Positions 1 through 11,669 of a DNA stretch of 64,000 nt are shown piece by piece. Numbering within the stretch: position 1 is the first letter of the stretch; the number at the start of each line of letters is the position of its first letter. Source of the DNA: Pseudomonas sp. BBP2017 (GTDB lineage: Bacteria > Pseudomonadota > Gammaproteobacteria > Pseudomonadales > Pseudomonadaceae). The position numbers and the translations under genes are program-made. The DNA is taken from positions 124,001 to 188,000 of the forward strand of contig NZ_PVZN01000003.1 in assembly GCF_003024385.1 (NCBI RefSeq), read 5' to 3'. A model generated the notes under the pieces. That model was not told the DNA's origin. It did not search any database and was given only the letters and a program-made list of their open reading frames with translations.

Positions 1-92
1 AAAAGGGTCATATCGTTGCCGGCAACATCAAGTGTTTCAAGGCCGTACTGACCGCTATCCAGCCGCACCTACCGGCTTCGATCAAACGCTAA
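1..92 (+). CDS. suhB: Inositol-1-monophosphatase SuhB, C-terminal end (partial)
   Basis: The first bases encode, in frame 3, about 29 residues ending ...AIQPHLPASIKR and a TAA stop at 90-92. The motif GHIVAGNIKCFKA near the start matches the SuhB/IMPase C-terminus, a family that dephosphorylates inositol monophosphate and in bacteria also assists rRNA antitermination. In other pseudomonads suhB lies next to the slyB-like and secDF genes, as here. The catalytic metal-binding residues lie outside the window. Confidence 0.85.
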   Translation, partial: KGHIVAGNIKCFKAVLTAIQPHLPASIKR

Positions 93-107
93 GCGTCGGT
101 CGAACAT

Positions 108-136
108 AAAAAAGCACCCTTCGGGGTGCTTTTTTT
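108..136 (+). terminator. Rho-independent terminator of suhB
   Basis: A 7-bp stem AGCACCC/GGGTGCT (113-119 with 124-130) with a TTCG loop is followed by a T tract and preceded by an A tract. It sits 16 nt after the suhB stop. The flanking A and T runs would let it work in both directions, so it may also end the convergent slyB-like gene. Confidence 0.9.
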
Positions 137-150
137 ATGGCTGCGGGAGC

Positions 151-699
151 TTACTGGGCTGGCTGGGCCTCACCCAGGATCAGCTTGCCCTCTTTATCCA
201 GCGGAATCTGCGCACCCGGATCACGATCCATACGCACCTGGCCGACCTTGTCGCCAATCGAGTACTTCACGTCATAGCCAACCACCTTCTCACTCAGGTC
301 ATTGACGGTATTGCAGCGTGTTTGTGTAGTGGTGTAGGTATCACGCTCCTGCATACCTTCCTGCACCTTGTTACCGGCATAGCCACCACCGACCGCACCG
401 GCCACCGTGGCAATCTTCTTACCGGTACCACCACCGATCTGGTTGCCCAGCAGGCCACCTGCCACAGCACCGAGCACGGTACCAGTAATTTGATGCTGGT
501 CCTTGACCGGCGCCTGACGCGTAACGGTCACGTCCTTGCACACTTCGCGCGGCGTCTTGACGGTCTGCTTGACCGGCTGCACCGCCAGCACTTCAGCGTA
601 CTCCGGCCCACTCTTGACCAGGTTGTAAGTGGCTACAGCACCTCCGGCGGTCACTCCGACAGCCCCCAGAACCGCACCCACCAGCATTGACTTGTTCAC
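151..699 (-). CDS. Glycine-zipper 2TM outer-membrane protein (SlyB/17-kDa antigen-like)
   Basis: Predicted 182-aa envelope protein. The start chosen is GTG at 699 because AGGAGG lies 5 nt upstream; the open frame extends 26 codons further but has no ribosome site there. The N-terminus (VNKSMLVGAVLGAVGVTAGG) is a short hydrophobic anchor. Residues about 70-115 hold a glycine zipper (GTVLGAVAGGLLGNQIGGGTGKK followed by GAVGGGYAGNK), typical of the Rick_17kDa/SlyB group of envelope-integrity proteins. It follows secF on the same strand but is separated from it by a terminator, so it probably has its own promoter. There is no lipobox, unlike true SlyB. Confidence 0.8.
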   Translation of the reverse strand: MNKSMLVGAVLGAVGVTAGGAVATYNLVKSGPEYAEVLAVQPVKQTVKTPREVCKDVTVTRQAPVKDQHQITGTVLGAVAGGLLGNQIGGGTGKKIATVAGAVGGGYAGNKVQEGMQERDTYTTTQTRCNTVNDLSEKVVGYDVKYSIGDKVGQVRMDRDPGAQIPLDKEGKLILGEAQPAQ

Positions 700-756
700 G
701 TGAACCTCCTGATCGCGCCTGCGGTACTTTGCCCGCCTTCTCCCTGCCTTGGAGCA

Positions 757-789
757 TAAAAAAAGGCGCGAGTTCAATACTCGCGCCTT
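757..789 (-). terminator. Rho-independent terminator after secF
   Basis: A 10-bp inverted repeat, AAGGCGCGAG (763-772) with CTCGCGCCTT (780-789), is followed on the minus strand by a run of T. It lies about 30 nt beyond the secF stop and ends the queA-tgt-yajC-secDF transcript. Confidence 0.9.
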
Positions 790-819
790 CGCCTACGATG
801 GACAGCGTGGAAAAAACCC

Positions 820-1731
820 TTATGGAAGATCGTCCACGCCTTCAGCCTTGACCGGAGGAATCAGATCTTCACTGCTCAGGTTCAGCCAGATCAGTACCAC
901 GTTGGCGATGTAGATCGACGAGTAGGTACCGGCCATGACACCGATGAACAGGGCCAGCGAGAAGCCCCACAGGTTATCACCACCAAAGAACAGCAGCGCA
1001 GCGATGGCCAGCAGGGTCGACACCGACGTGGCTACGGTCCGCAGCAAAGTCTGGGTGGTCGAGATGTTGATGTTCTCGATCAGCGAAGCCTTGCGCAGCA
1101 CGCGGAAGTTCTCTCGCACCCGGTCGAAGACGACGATGGTGTCGTTTAGCGAGTAACCGATAATCGCCAATACCGCCGCCAACACCGTCAGATCGAAGGT
1201 AATCTGGAAGAACGACAGGATACCCAGGGTCACGACCACGTCGTGGATCAGCGACAGGATCGCACCCAAGGCGAATTTCCACTGAAAGCGGAACGCCAGG
1301 TAGATCATGATGCCGCCCAGGGCCAGCAACATACCCAGACCACCCTGATCACGCAGCTCTTCACCGACCTGCGGCCCGACGAACTCGACGCGCTTGACCA
1401 CAGCCGGGTTGTCGCTGCTGACTTTCTGCAAGGCCTCGGAAACGCGGTTGCCCAGCATCGGGTCATCGCCCGGCATACGCACCAGCAAGTCGGTGGTCGC
1501 GCCAAAGCTCTGTACAACAGCGTCTTCGAAACCGGCCTTGACCAGCTCTTCGCGCACCTGACCGAGGTTGGCTGGACGCTCGTAGGTCAGCTCGATGAGC
1601 GTACCGCCGGTGAAGTCCAAGCCAAAGTTGAGGCCCTTGTAGAACCAGCTGAACAGCGCCAGCACAGTAAGAAGCAGGGTGACGCCGAACGCAACGTTGC
1701 GCACACCCATGAAGTTAATGGTACGTAACAT
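820..1731 (-). CDS. secF: Protein translocase subunit SecF
   Basis: A 303-aa inner-membrane protein that partners SecD and YajC and uses the proton gradient to help SecYEG complete protein export. Seen in the sequence: an N-terminal membrane segment at about 10-30, the first periplasmic domain motif LDFTGGTLIEL, and the later transmembrane signature YSLNDTIVVFDRVREN. Length is normal for SecF (about 300 aa). It starts 9 nt after the secD stop, in the order yajC-secD-secF seen in other gammaproteobacteria, so it is probably co-transcribed. Confidence 0.97.
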   Translation of the reverse strand: MLRTINFMGVRNVAFGVTLLLTVLALFSWFYKGLNFGLDFTGGTLIELTYERPANLGQVREELVKAGFEDAVVQSFGATTDLLVRMPGDDPMLGNRVSEALQKVSSDNPAVVKRVEFVGPQVGEELRDQGGLGMLLALGGIMIYLAFRFQWKFALGAILSLIHDVVVTLGILSFFQITFDLTVLAAVLAIIGYSLNDTIVVFDRVRENFRVLRKASLIENINISTTQTLLRTVATSVSTLLAIAALLFFGGDNLWGFSLALFIGVMAGTYSSIYIANVVLIWLNLSSEDLIPPVKAEGVDDLP

Positions 1732-1740
1732 GGCAGCCCC

Positions 1741-3606
1741 TTAAACCCACAGCTTCTTGATATCACGCCCGCCGCAGGTCAGGTTGACCATTGCACGGGT
1801 AACCATTACGGCCGTGAACATCGAGGTGAAAATCCCGAGGGACATGGTGACCGCGAAGCCCTTGACCGGACCGGTACCCATGGCGAAGAGGATGCCGCCC
1901 ACCAGCAAGGTAGTCAGGTTGGCATCGACAATCGCTGAGTAAGCACGGTTGAAGCCTTCATGGATAGCGCGCTGGACCGACATGCCATTGGCCAGCTCTT
2001 CGCGGATCCGCGAGAAGATCAGCACGTTGGCGTCGACCGCCATACCCATGGTCAATACGATACCGGCGATACCCGGCAGGGTCAGGGTTGCCCCCAACAG
2101 CGACATCAGCGCCAGCAGCATGACCATGTTACCGGCCAGTGCGACAGTGGCAATTACCCCGAAGAAGCGGTAGATGGCCATGATGAACAGCGAGACGAAC
2201 AGCATGCCCCACAACGACGCATCGATACCCTTGGTGATGTTGTCGGCACCCAGGCTCGGGCCGATGGTGCGCTCTTCAGCAAAGTACATCGGCGCAGCCA
2301 GACCACCAGCACGCAGCAGCAGGGCCAATTCAGAGGACTCGCCCTGACCGTTCAGGCCAGTGATACGGAACTGGCTGCCCAGCGGCGACTGAATGGTCGC
2401 CAGGCTGATGATCTTCTTCTCTTCGGTGAAGGTCTGGACGGCGACGTCTTTCTCCACGCCATCAACCATCTGCTTCACATAGCGCGTGGTTGGACGCTGC
2501 TCGATAAAGATCACCGCCATGCTGCGACCGACGTTGCTGCGGGTGGCACGACTCATCAGTTCACCACCATGACCATCCAGACGGATGTTCACCTGTGGAC
2601 GACCCTGTTCGTCGAAGCTGGCCTGGGCGTCGGTCACCTGGTCACCAGTGATGATCAGGCCTCGCTCGACGGCTGCCGAACGCCCCCCCTCACGGAACTC
2701 GAAGGTTTCGGTGGTGGCTTTCGAGGCACCCGGCTCGGCACCCAGACGGAACTCCAGGTTGGCAGTCTTACCAAGGATACGCTTGGCTTCGGCAGTGTCC
2801 TGCACGCCGGGCAGCTCGACCACGATACGGTTGGCGCCCTGGCGCTGCACCAGCGGCTCGGCTACACCCAGTTCGTTGACCCGGTTACGTACCGTGGTCA
2901 GGTTCTGCTTGATCGAGTATTCACGGATTTCCGCGACCTTGGCCGGGGTAATCGCCAGACGCAGCACCGACAGGCCATTACGCTCGGTGGTGGTCAGCTC
3001 GAAATCGTTGAAATTCTTGCGGATCAGGCTGCGGGCCTGTTCGCGGGCATCTTCATCGGAGAAGCCCAGTTGAATGCCGCCATCTTGTTGCGGCAGGCTG
3101 CGATAGCGCACGCGCTCTTTGCGCAGCAGGCTTTTGACTTCGCCTTCATAGACTTTCAGACGGGCCTGCATGGCCTTGTCCATGTCCACTTCGAGGAGGA
3201 AGTGCACACCACCGGACAGGTCCAGACCCAGTTTCATCGGGCTTGCGCCCAGATTACGCAGCCATTGCGGGGTAGTCGGGGCCAGGTTCAGTGCGACTAC
3301 GTAGTCATCGCCCAGTGCCTTGCGCACAACATCCTTGGCTGGCAGTTGATCTTCTTGCTTGGTCAGACGCAAAAGTGCGCCTTTGCCCTTCTCGCCCAGG
3401 CTCGCGGCCTTGACCTGGATACCAGCTTCGACGAGCGCTTTGCTCGCGCGATCCAGATCCGCCTGAGTGACCTGCAGTGCCGTGTTGGCACCACTGACCT
3501 GGACGGCCGGATCATCAGGGTAAAGGTTGGGAGCGGAATAAATAAAACCGATCGCCAGTACCGCCAGGATCAGTACGTATTTCCACAGAGGGTATTTGTT
3601 CAGCAT
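1741..3606 (-). CDS. secD: Protein translocase subunit SecD
   Basis: A 621-aa RND-type membrane protein of the Sec holotranslocon. It shows an N-terminal membrane helix (LNKYPLWKYVLILAVLAIG), the D1 motif GLDLSGGVHFLLEVD, and a C-terminal six-helix part with the signature MAVDANVLIFSRIREE, where the Asp is the proton-pathway residue of the family. ATG at 3606 is preferred over an in-frame GTG one codon upstream. It lies between yajC and secF and is probably co-transcribed with them. Confidence 0.97.
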   Translation of the reverse strand: MLNKYPLWKYVLILAVLAIGFIYSAPNLYPDDPAVQVSGANTALQVTQADLDRASKALVEAGIQVKAASLGEKGKGALLRLTKQEDQLPAKDVVRKALGDDYVVALNLAPTTPQWLRNLGASPMKLGLDLSGGVHFLLEVDMDKAMQARLKVYEGEVKSLLRKERVRYRSLPQQDGGIQLGFSDEDAREQARSLIRKNFNDFELTTTERNGLSVLRLAITPAKVAEIREYSIKQNLTTVRNRVNELGVAEPLVQRQGANRIVVELPGVQDTAEAKRILGKTANLEFRLGAEPGASKATTETFEFREGGRSAAVERGLIITGDQVTDAQASFDEQGRPQVNIRLDGHGGELMSRATRSNVGRSMAVIFIEQRPTTRYVKQMVDGVEKDVAVQTFTEEKKIISLATIQSPLGSQFRITGLNGQGESSELALLLRAGGLAAPMYFAEERTIGPSLGADNITKGIDASLWGMLFVSLFIMAIYRFFGVIATVALAGNMVMLLALMSLLGATLTLPGIAGIVLTMGMAVDANVLIFSRIREELANGMSVQRAIHEGFNRAYSAIVDANLTTLLVGGILFAMGTGPVKGFAVTMSLGIFTSMFTAVMVTRAMVNLTCGGRDIKKLWV

Positions 3607-3622
3607 CACGCCGCCCGTTCAA

Positions 3623-3649
3623 GACGCGGGGCGCCTTGCGCGCCCCGTC
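3623..3649 (-). other. GC-rich hairpin between yajC and secD
   Basis: The stem is GGGGCGC (3628-3634) with GCGCCCC (3640-3646), extended by GAC/GTC. It fills most of the 63-nt yajC-secD gap. There is no clear T tract on the minus strand, so it is more likely an mRNA-processing or attenuating structure than a full terminator. Function is inferred only from position. Confidence 0.45.
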
Positions 3650-3669
3650 GATTGGTAAAAAACTGAAAC

Positions 3670-4005
3670 TTAGATCGCTTTGAGCGTACCTTTTGGCAGG
3701 GTCGCGGCAACGGCGCCCTTCTGGAACTTCAGTTCAACGTTGTCGGACACTTCCAGTACTACAAAGTCATCGGCAACTTTAACGATCTTGCCAGCGATAC
3801 CGCCGTTGGTGACAACTTCATCACCTTTTTGCAGGTTGCTCAGCAGGTTTTTCTGCTCTTTGGCACGTTTGGCCTGTGGGCGCCAGATCATCAGGTAGAA
3901 GATGACCAGGAAACCGACCAGGAAAATCCACTCAAAACCGGTTCCGGCTGGGCCGGCGGCAGGGGCAGCGGCGTCCGCGTAAGCGGCAGGGATCAAAAAG
4001 CTCAT
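3670..4005 (-). CDS. yajC: Preprotein translocase accessory subunit YajC
   Basis: A 111-aa membrane protein of the SecDF-YajC complex. A single transmembrane helix lies at about 24-41 (FEWIFLVGFLVIFYLMIW), followed by the family's RPQ.KR motif and a small soluble domain with GDEVVTNGGI. Length and layout match YajC. It lies between tgt and secD on the same strand, the usual order. Confidence 0.96.
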   Translation of the reverse strand: MSFLIPAAYADAAAPAAGPAGTGFEWIFLVGFLVIFYLMIWRPQAKRAKEQKNLLSNLQKGDEVVTNGGIAGKIVKVADDFVVLEVSDNVELKFQKGAVAATLPKGTLKAI

Positions 4006-4052
4006 TTAGCACTCCAGTTGCAAGTCAGTACTTGTTAGGGATCGACAGAACA

Positions 4053-6232
<2,180 letters not shown>

Positions 6233-6299
6233 GATGGTGTTCGGTTCGACAGGGCCGCAAAGTTTAGCCGAAAAGACTAAAATTGACCATGAAACCTGA

Positions 6300-6328
6300 T
6301 TGACCAACGGTAGTCACCTCTCTATACT
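6300..6328 (+). promoter_or_regulatory. Sigma-70 promoter of tRNA-Leu
   Basis: A -35 TTGACC (6300-6305) and a -10 TATACT (6323-6328) are separated by exactly 17 nt, and the tRNA begins 12 nt further on. This is close to consensus and well placed for a stable-RNA gene. Confidence 0.8.
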
Positions 6329-6340
6329 TCGCCGCCACAA

Positions 6341-6425
6341 GCCCTGATGGCGGAATTGGTAGACGCGGCGGATTCAAAATCCGTTTTCGAAAGGAGTGGG
6401 AGTTCGAGTCTCCCTCGGGGCACCA
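6341..6425 (+). tRNA. tRNA-Leu (anticodon CAA)
   Basis: The 85-nt sequence has acceptor strands GCCCTGA/TCGGGGC, an anticodon stem GCGGA/TCCGT around the loop TTCAAAA (anticodon CAA, reading UUG), a long variable arm as in class II tRNAs, a TTCGAGTC T-loop, discriminator A at 6422 and an encoded CCA at 6423-6425. Confidence 0.96.
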
Positions 6426-6433
6426 AACACATG

Positions 6434-6462
6434 AAAAAGCCGACTGAAAAGTCGGCTTTTTT
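6434..6462 (+). terminator. Terminator of tRNA-Leu
   Basis: The stem AAAAAGCCGACT/AGTCGGCTTTTTT with a GAAA loop starts 9 nt after the CCA end. A strong intrinsic terminator. Confidence 0.93.
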
Positions 6463-6483
6463 GTGGGCGCTATTCCGGTGAGA

Positions 6484-6541
6484 GCGGGCTTGCCCCGCGA
6501 TCCGATGTGGCTGACAAACCGCCATCGCGGGGTAAGCCCGC
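6484..6541. repeat. Paired REP elements
   Basis: GCGGGCTTGCCCCGCGAT (6484-6501) faces ATCGCGGGGTAAGCCCGC (6524-6541), a head-to-head pair with one mismatch between arms. The same core recurs at 26951, 57202 and 63814. It matches the REP family common between Pseudomonas genes. Confidence 0.85.
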
Positions 6542-6563
6542 CCCCAAATGGAAAGCAGAAAAC

Positions 6564-6594
6564 AAAAACCCCCTGTTACATTCGTAACAGGGGG
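6564..6594 (-). terminator. Terminator of the small lipoprotein gene
   Basis: An 11-bp stem CCCCCTGTTAC/GTAACAGGGGG with an ATTC loop. On the minus strand it is followed by TTTTTGTTTT. It lies 45 nt after the lipoprotein stop. Confidence 0.9.
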
Positions 6595-6638
6595 CTTTGG
6601 ATTAAACCTTGAATGGATTAATCAGTGCAGCGCTAAAA

Positions 6639-6830
6639 TTACTGCTGTTGTGGCAGCTTGTCGATCGGGCCGCAACCGCCAATAATTTTAGAAACGGAAA
6701 CCGAAGGGTGGAACAGGTAGTCGTACGAGCAGTTCTTTGGCTGGTTGTAGACTTGACCAGTGCAACCCGAGAGCAGTGCAACGCCCGAAACTACAGCTAC
6801 AGCAACCGATGCTTTCAACAGCTTTTTCAT
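6639..6830 (-). CDS. Small lipoprotein of unknown function
   Basis: A 63-aa protein with a lipoprotein signal peptide: MKKLLKAS, a hydrophobic stretch, and lipobox LLSGC with the lipidated Cys at 23. The mature part is only about 40 aa, ending GGCGPIDKLPQQQ, and has two more Cys (34 and 53) that could form a disulphide. I believe similar short lipoproteins are conserved in Pseudomonas, but I know no function. It has its own terminator and AT-rich upstream DNA, so it is probably monocistronic. Confidence 0.75.
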   Translation of the reverse strand: MKKLLKASVAVAVVSGVALLSGCTGQVYNQPKNCSYDYLFHPSVSVSKIIGGCGPIDKLPQQQ

Positions 6831-7300
6831 ACAAAGTCCTTTAAATTATGAAGCACCGCCTTAATGGCGGAAGCGCGATTATACGGAAAGCAGGTAAAAC
6901 TCTCCAGTCGGCTACGGCGCTCGCTTGCAGGCCATCTTGAACGATAAAAAGCCTTCACCCCGATGGCGCAATCGGAGTCAATCACGGCGCAATCGACAAA
7001 CACGCCAATCGATATTCATGGGTAATGTGGCCTGGCCTTTTTTAGCCGTGCGTTCATCGTGATAACTGATCGACTAGAACAACTTGTGTGTTTCAGCCAT
7101 GCAACTTCAAAGGTGTTCGAAGCGGAAGGAGAGATGTTCGCCTAACGCTCAGTCAGTACGCCCCAAGTTCAAACACCATATGCCGACCAGGCTCGGGCTT
7201 TAGCATTGACTGGATCTACTGGTAGTTCTGAGTGCTGGTCATTCCCACCAAAGCACGGGCAGCCGGCGCGGTCAGCTCAACAGCTCGGTGAAACCTGAGT
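6831..7300. other. 470-bp non-coding stretch
   Basis: No open frame with recognisable protein similarity and no tRNA-like fold were seen. The right half is the 3' side of the Tat/agmatine deiminase-like gene. An AT-rich segment around 7020-7080 (TTTTTTAGCC, GTGATAACTGATCGACTAG) could hold promoter elements, but nothing convincing is present. Confidence 0.5.
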
Positions 7301-8425
7301 TCAAACCACTGGCAGCTGGTGGGTCACGCAGTGAATACCGCCCCCACCCGCGGCAATGGCATCGATATTGAGCTGTACCACCTCACGGTCCGGGTACAGC
7401 TCCGTCAGCAGGTCGAAGGCCTTGGCATCAGCGGCCTTGTCGCCAAACTGCGGGGCAATCACCGCGCCGTTGATAACGAAGTAGTTGAGGTAGCCGGCGG
7501 CAAAGTCCGGGTTGTTCTTGCTGAACTTGCTGTTGCGCGGATTCAGCGGTGGCGACACGGTATGTACCTTGAGCTTGCGGCCATCGGCGTCTGTCGCGTT
7601 GTTGAGTATTGCCAGGTGCGCCTTGGTTACCTTGTGGTCGTAGGAATCGGAATCGGTATCGAGGTTGGCGATGATCACACCAGGTTCAACAAAGCGCGCA
7701 TAGAAATCGACATGCGCATCGGTGATGTCCTTGCCCTTGATACCCGGTAGCCAGATGATCTTGCGCAACCCCAGACGCGCCTTCAGCTCTTCTTCAACTT
7801 CAGCCTTGCTCCAGTCGGGGTTGCGGTTGGCATTGATCCAGCAACTTTCGGTCATGATCGCGCTGCCGTGGCCATCCACTTCAATGCCGCCGCCCTCGCC
7901 CACCAGTTCACTACGCAGGTAGGTCGCCTCGGCGTTGTCAGCTAACAGCCGCGCCACACGGGCATCATAAGTGTGCTGTTGCTTGTTGCCCCAACCATTG
8001 AAGTTGAAGTCGACCGCGCCCAGATCACCCTGCTCGGTAATGACGAAGTTGGCACCAATGTCACGCATCCAGATGTCATCCAGTTCGGTGGTGACAAAAG
8101 TGGTGTTCTTGCTGCCGCACAGTTCTTCCGCCAGATCACGCTCGCTGGCACGGCAAAGCACAGTGACCGGCTGGTAACGGGCGATGGTGCTGGCGATCAG
8201 GCCGACGGCCTCCTGCACGTCGGCGGTAAAGTCTTCCCAGATGGCCTCCTGCGCGCCAAAAGAGACGAAAGCGCACTGCTGCTTGTCGCCCTCGTCAGGC
8301 ATGAACCATTGTTTGCCGCCGGCCGCCAGCGACCGGGGTACGCTCAGACCAAACCCCATGGAGGCGACCAGACCCAAGCCGGCAGTCGCTGAAACCTGTT
8401 TTATGAACTCACGACGCGTTGGCAT
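7301..8425 (-). CDS. Tat-exported agmatine deiminase-family protein
   Basis: A 374-aa member of the PAD_porph / agmatine deiminase family (guanidino-group hydrolases). It begins MPTRREFIKQ, a twin-arginine motif followed by a hydrophobic stretch and an AA.G cleavage region, so export to the periplasm by Tat is predicted. The C-terminal GGGGIHCVTHQLP holds the catalytic Cys, and DIWMRDIG and NEGG-like (GEGGGIEVDG) substrate motifs are present. It is the last gene of the aguA-aguB-potF-like operon. Periplasmic agmatine or peptidyl-arginine hydrolysis are both possible; substrate is inferred. Confidence 0.82.
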   Translation of the reverse strand: MPTRREFIKQVSATAGLGLVASMGFGLSVPRSLAAGGKQWFMPDEGDKQQCAFVSFGAQEAIWEDFTADVQEAVGLIASTIARYQPVTVLCRASERDLAEELCGSKNTTFVTTELDDIWMRDIGANFVITEQGDLGAVDFNFNGWGNKQQHTYDARVARLLADNAEATYLRSELVGEGGGIEVDGHGSAIMTESCWINANRNPDWSKAEVEEELKARLGLRKIIWLPGIKGKDITDAHVDFYARFVEPGVIIANLDTDSDSYDHKVTKAHLAILNNATDADGRKLKVHTVSPPLNPRNSKFSKNNPDFAAGYLNYFVINGAVIAPQFGDKAADAKAFDLLTELYPDREVVQLNIDAIAAGGGGIHCVTHQLPVV

Positions 8426-8466
8426 CTGTTTGACTCTCTTTCAATTCGTTTACGTGCGCCGTGCAA

Positions 8467-9570
8467 TCAACTGCCCGGTGCGGCCTTGAACTTGGTCCAC
8501 ACGCGCATCCGCGCACGCATGTCGGACTGCGGAATATCCTTGCCGGTAACCAGGCGTTCGAAGGTGGCTTCTGGCGGGTAGATATCCGGGTTGTTGCGCA
8601 TCTGTGGGTCGACATCCGGGCGCGCCTTGGCGTTGGAGGTCGGGTAACCGGTGAAATTGCTGATGGCCGCCATGTTCTCCGGACGCATGACGAAGTTGAT
8701 GAAGGTATAGGCGTACTCCGGGTGTTTGGCATCCACCGGAATCGCCATGTTGTCCATCCACACCGTGGTGCCCTCCTTGGGGATACGGTACTGGAAGCTG
8801 ACTTGCTTGCTGGCTGAGTCCGCCGTGCGCTGGGCCTGGGTCATGTCGCCGCTGTAACCGAGCGACAGGCACAGGTTGCCGTTGACCAGGTCGGTTACCG
8901 GTTGCGACTGGAACTTGCGGATGTACGGCCGAATCTTCAGCAACAGTTCGCTGGCGGCGGCCAGGTCTTCACGCTTGGCGCTGCGCGGATCGCGGCCCAG
9001 GTAGTTGAGGACCACGGCCAGCACTTCGTCCGGCGAATCGATCATCGAGATCCCGCAGTCCGCGAACCTGGCGGCAAGCTCAGGCTTGAACAGCAGATCC
9101 AGGCTCGCCACCGGAGCATCCGCCATACGCTGGCGGATCTGCTCGTCGTTGTAGGTCAGGCCGATGGTGCCCCAGGTATAGGGCACCGTGGCTTTGCTGG
9201 CGTGCGGGTAATGGCTGCGCAGCTGCTGCAAGCCCGGTTCGACATCAGCCAGCGCCTCAAGCTTCGCAGGATCCAGCGCCTGCAGGCTGCCGGCACGCAT
9301 CAGGCGCTCGGCCACCGTATCGCCGGGGAAGATCAGGTCGTAGCCACTGCCACCGGTCATCAGCTTGGCTTCCAGCACTTCACTGCTATCCATGACGTCA
9401 TAGATCACCTTGATCCCGGTTTCGGCGGTGAACCTGGACAGGGTGTCTTCGGCAAAGTAATCCGCCCAGTTGTACAGACGCAGGGTCTTGTCCTCGGCCT
9501 GCGCCGTGGTCAGGGTGGCCCCCAGCGCGAGGCCGAGGGTGAGCAGCAAATGCTTTTGGCTGATGTTCAT
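8467..9570 (-). CDS. Polyamine ABC transporter substrate-binding protein (PotF/SpuD-like)
   Basis: A 367-aa periplasmic binding protein. A signal peptide covers about residues 1-26 (ending TTAQA), and the mature protein opens with LRLYNWADYFAEDTL, the hallmark of PotD/PotF proteins. Start at 9570 has AAGGGG upstream and lies 1 nt after the aguB stop. No permease or ATPase gene lies beside it, so it must use a transporter encoded elsewhere or act as a sensor. Placement in an agmatine operon suggests agmatine or putrescine as ligand (inference). Confidence 0.88.
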   Translation of the reverse strand: MNISQKHLLLTLGLALGATLTTAQAEDKTLRLYNWADYFAEDTLSRFTAETGIKVIYDVMDSSEVLEAKLMTGGSGYDLIFPGDTVAERLMRAGSLQALDPAKLEALADVEPGLQQLRSHYPHASKATVPYTWGTIGLTYNDEQIRQRMADAPVASLDLLFKPELAARFADCGISMIDSPDEVLAVVLNYLGRDPRSAKREDLAAASELLLKIRPYIRKFQSQPVTDLVNGNLCLSLGYSGDMTQAQRTADSASKQVSFQYRIPKEGTTVWMDNMAIPVDAKHPEYAYTFINFVMRPENMAAISNFTGYPTSNAKARPDVDPQMRNNPDIYPPEATFERLVTGKDIPQSDMRARMRVWTKFKAAPGS

Positions 9571-9571
9571 G

Positions 9572-10480
<909 letters not shown>

Positions 10481-10484
10481 GGCA

Positions 10485-11537
10485 TCACCCTTTCACTGGC
10501 CAGGCGGGCTGCTGTTGGGTGATGCAATGCACACCGCCGCCGCCGTGGGCCAGGTTGTTGATCTGCACCGGCACCACTTCGCGCCCCGGGAACGCCTTGG
10601 CCAATACTTCTGCAGCTACCTGGTCGGCCTCAATGCCGTAGGCCGGCATAATGATCGCGCCATTGGCGATGTAGAAGTTGGTGTAGGAGGCGCAGAACAC
10701 CTCGGCATCGACATCCACCGCCTCGCTGGCTTCATACAGTTCAAGCATTTCAAAACGCCGGCCTTGAGCATCGGTGGCCAGTTCCAGCGCCCGACGGTTC
10801 TCTCGCGCAACCTTGGCATACACCAAGTTCTGGTCATGGGTCGCATCAACCAGCAAGACGCCGGGACGGGCAAAGGCGCAGACGCCATCGACGTGGCCGT
10901 CGGTCATATCGCCGGTGACGTAGTCCGGATCGCCTGGCAGCCAGATGGTTTTCTTCACGCCGAGAAAACGGGTGAAAATTTCCTCGATCTCGGCCTTGGT
11001 CATTCCCGGATTACGGTTGGGATTGAGCAACACCGATTCGGTGGTGATCAGGGTACCCTCGCCGTCAACATGAATGGCGCCGCCTTCATTGCTCAAGGCC
11101 GTGCCAAAGCAGTCCAGGCCGAGCTGGTTGAGCACGCGCCGCGCCAGGCTTTCGTCGAGGTCATGCGCCGACTTGCCGCCCCAGGCGTTGAAGCGCCAGC
11201 TGACACCGGCCAGCCCTTGCTGCGGATGGCAGATAAAGCTCGGGCCGGAGTCGCGGCACCAGCTGTCGTTGACCGCCAGCTCGATCAGCTCGATGTTCGC
11301 TCCGCACAGATCGCTGGCACTGGCTCGGGCGGAAGGATCCACCACCATCTTCACCGGTTCGAAGCGGGCAATGGCATTGGCAACACGGGCAAAGTCCACC
11401 TGAACCTGCTCCAGGGTCACGCCCCAGCCGGACTCCCACAACGCCTGGTTGTGAGGCCAGACCATCCAGGTCGCTGCATGGTTCACCCACTCTGCGGGCA
11501 TGAACCAACCACTGCTCAGATCGCCATTGCGCTGCAT
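10485..11537 (-). CDS. aguA: Agmatine deiminase AguA
   Basis: A 350-aa cytoplasmic enzyme hydrolysing agmatine to N-carbamoylputrescine and ammonia. Family motifs include WMVWP near the N-terminus, NDSWCRDSGP, GGAIHVDGEG, DGHVDG and the catalytic-Cys motif GGGGVHCITQQQP at the C-terminus. ATG at 11537 is preferred (GGTGAG just upstream) over an in-frame GTG three codons earlier. It is the first gene of the operon, divergent from a LysR regulator across a 132-nt promoter region. Confidence 0.95.
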   Translation of the reverse strand: MQRNGDLSSGWFMPAEWVNHAATWMVWPHNQALWESGWGVTLEQVQVDFARVANAIARFEPVKMVVDPSARASASDLCGANIELIELAVNDSWCRDSGPSFICHPQQGLAGVSWRFNAWGGKSAHDLDESLARRVLNQLGLDCFGTALSNEGGAIHVDGEGTLITTESVLLNPNRNPGMTKAEIEEIFTRFLGVKKTIWLPGDPDYVTGDMTDGHVDGVCAFARPGVLLVDATHDQNLVYAKVARENRRALELATDAQGRRFEMLELYEASEAVDVDAEVFCASYTNFYIANGAIIMPAYGIEADQVAAEVLAKAFPGREVVPVQINNLAHGGGGVHCITQQQPAWPVKG

Positions 11538-11669
11538 GCTTCTCACCTTTCAGTTAAGGGATATTTATTACTGAAAACCGCTGCTGCGGTGATTAACACA
11601 ATGCTATGGCTTCATAATTGCGCGAACAAACGATAGATTTAGCCGACAACTGATCAGTAGAGCTTATCA

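Noticed and set aside
1960..3666. 568-codon plus-strand frame opposite secD
   Set aside because: It lies wholly antisense to secD, is rich in Gln, His and Arg as expected of a GC-rich shadow frame, and has no recognisable domain.
6322..6525. 67-codon minus-strand frame across tRNA-Leu
   Set aside because: It overlaps the tRNA and its terminator completely and so cannot be a real gene.
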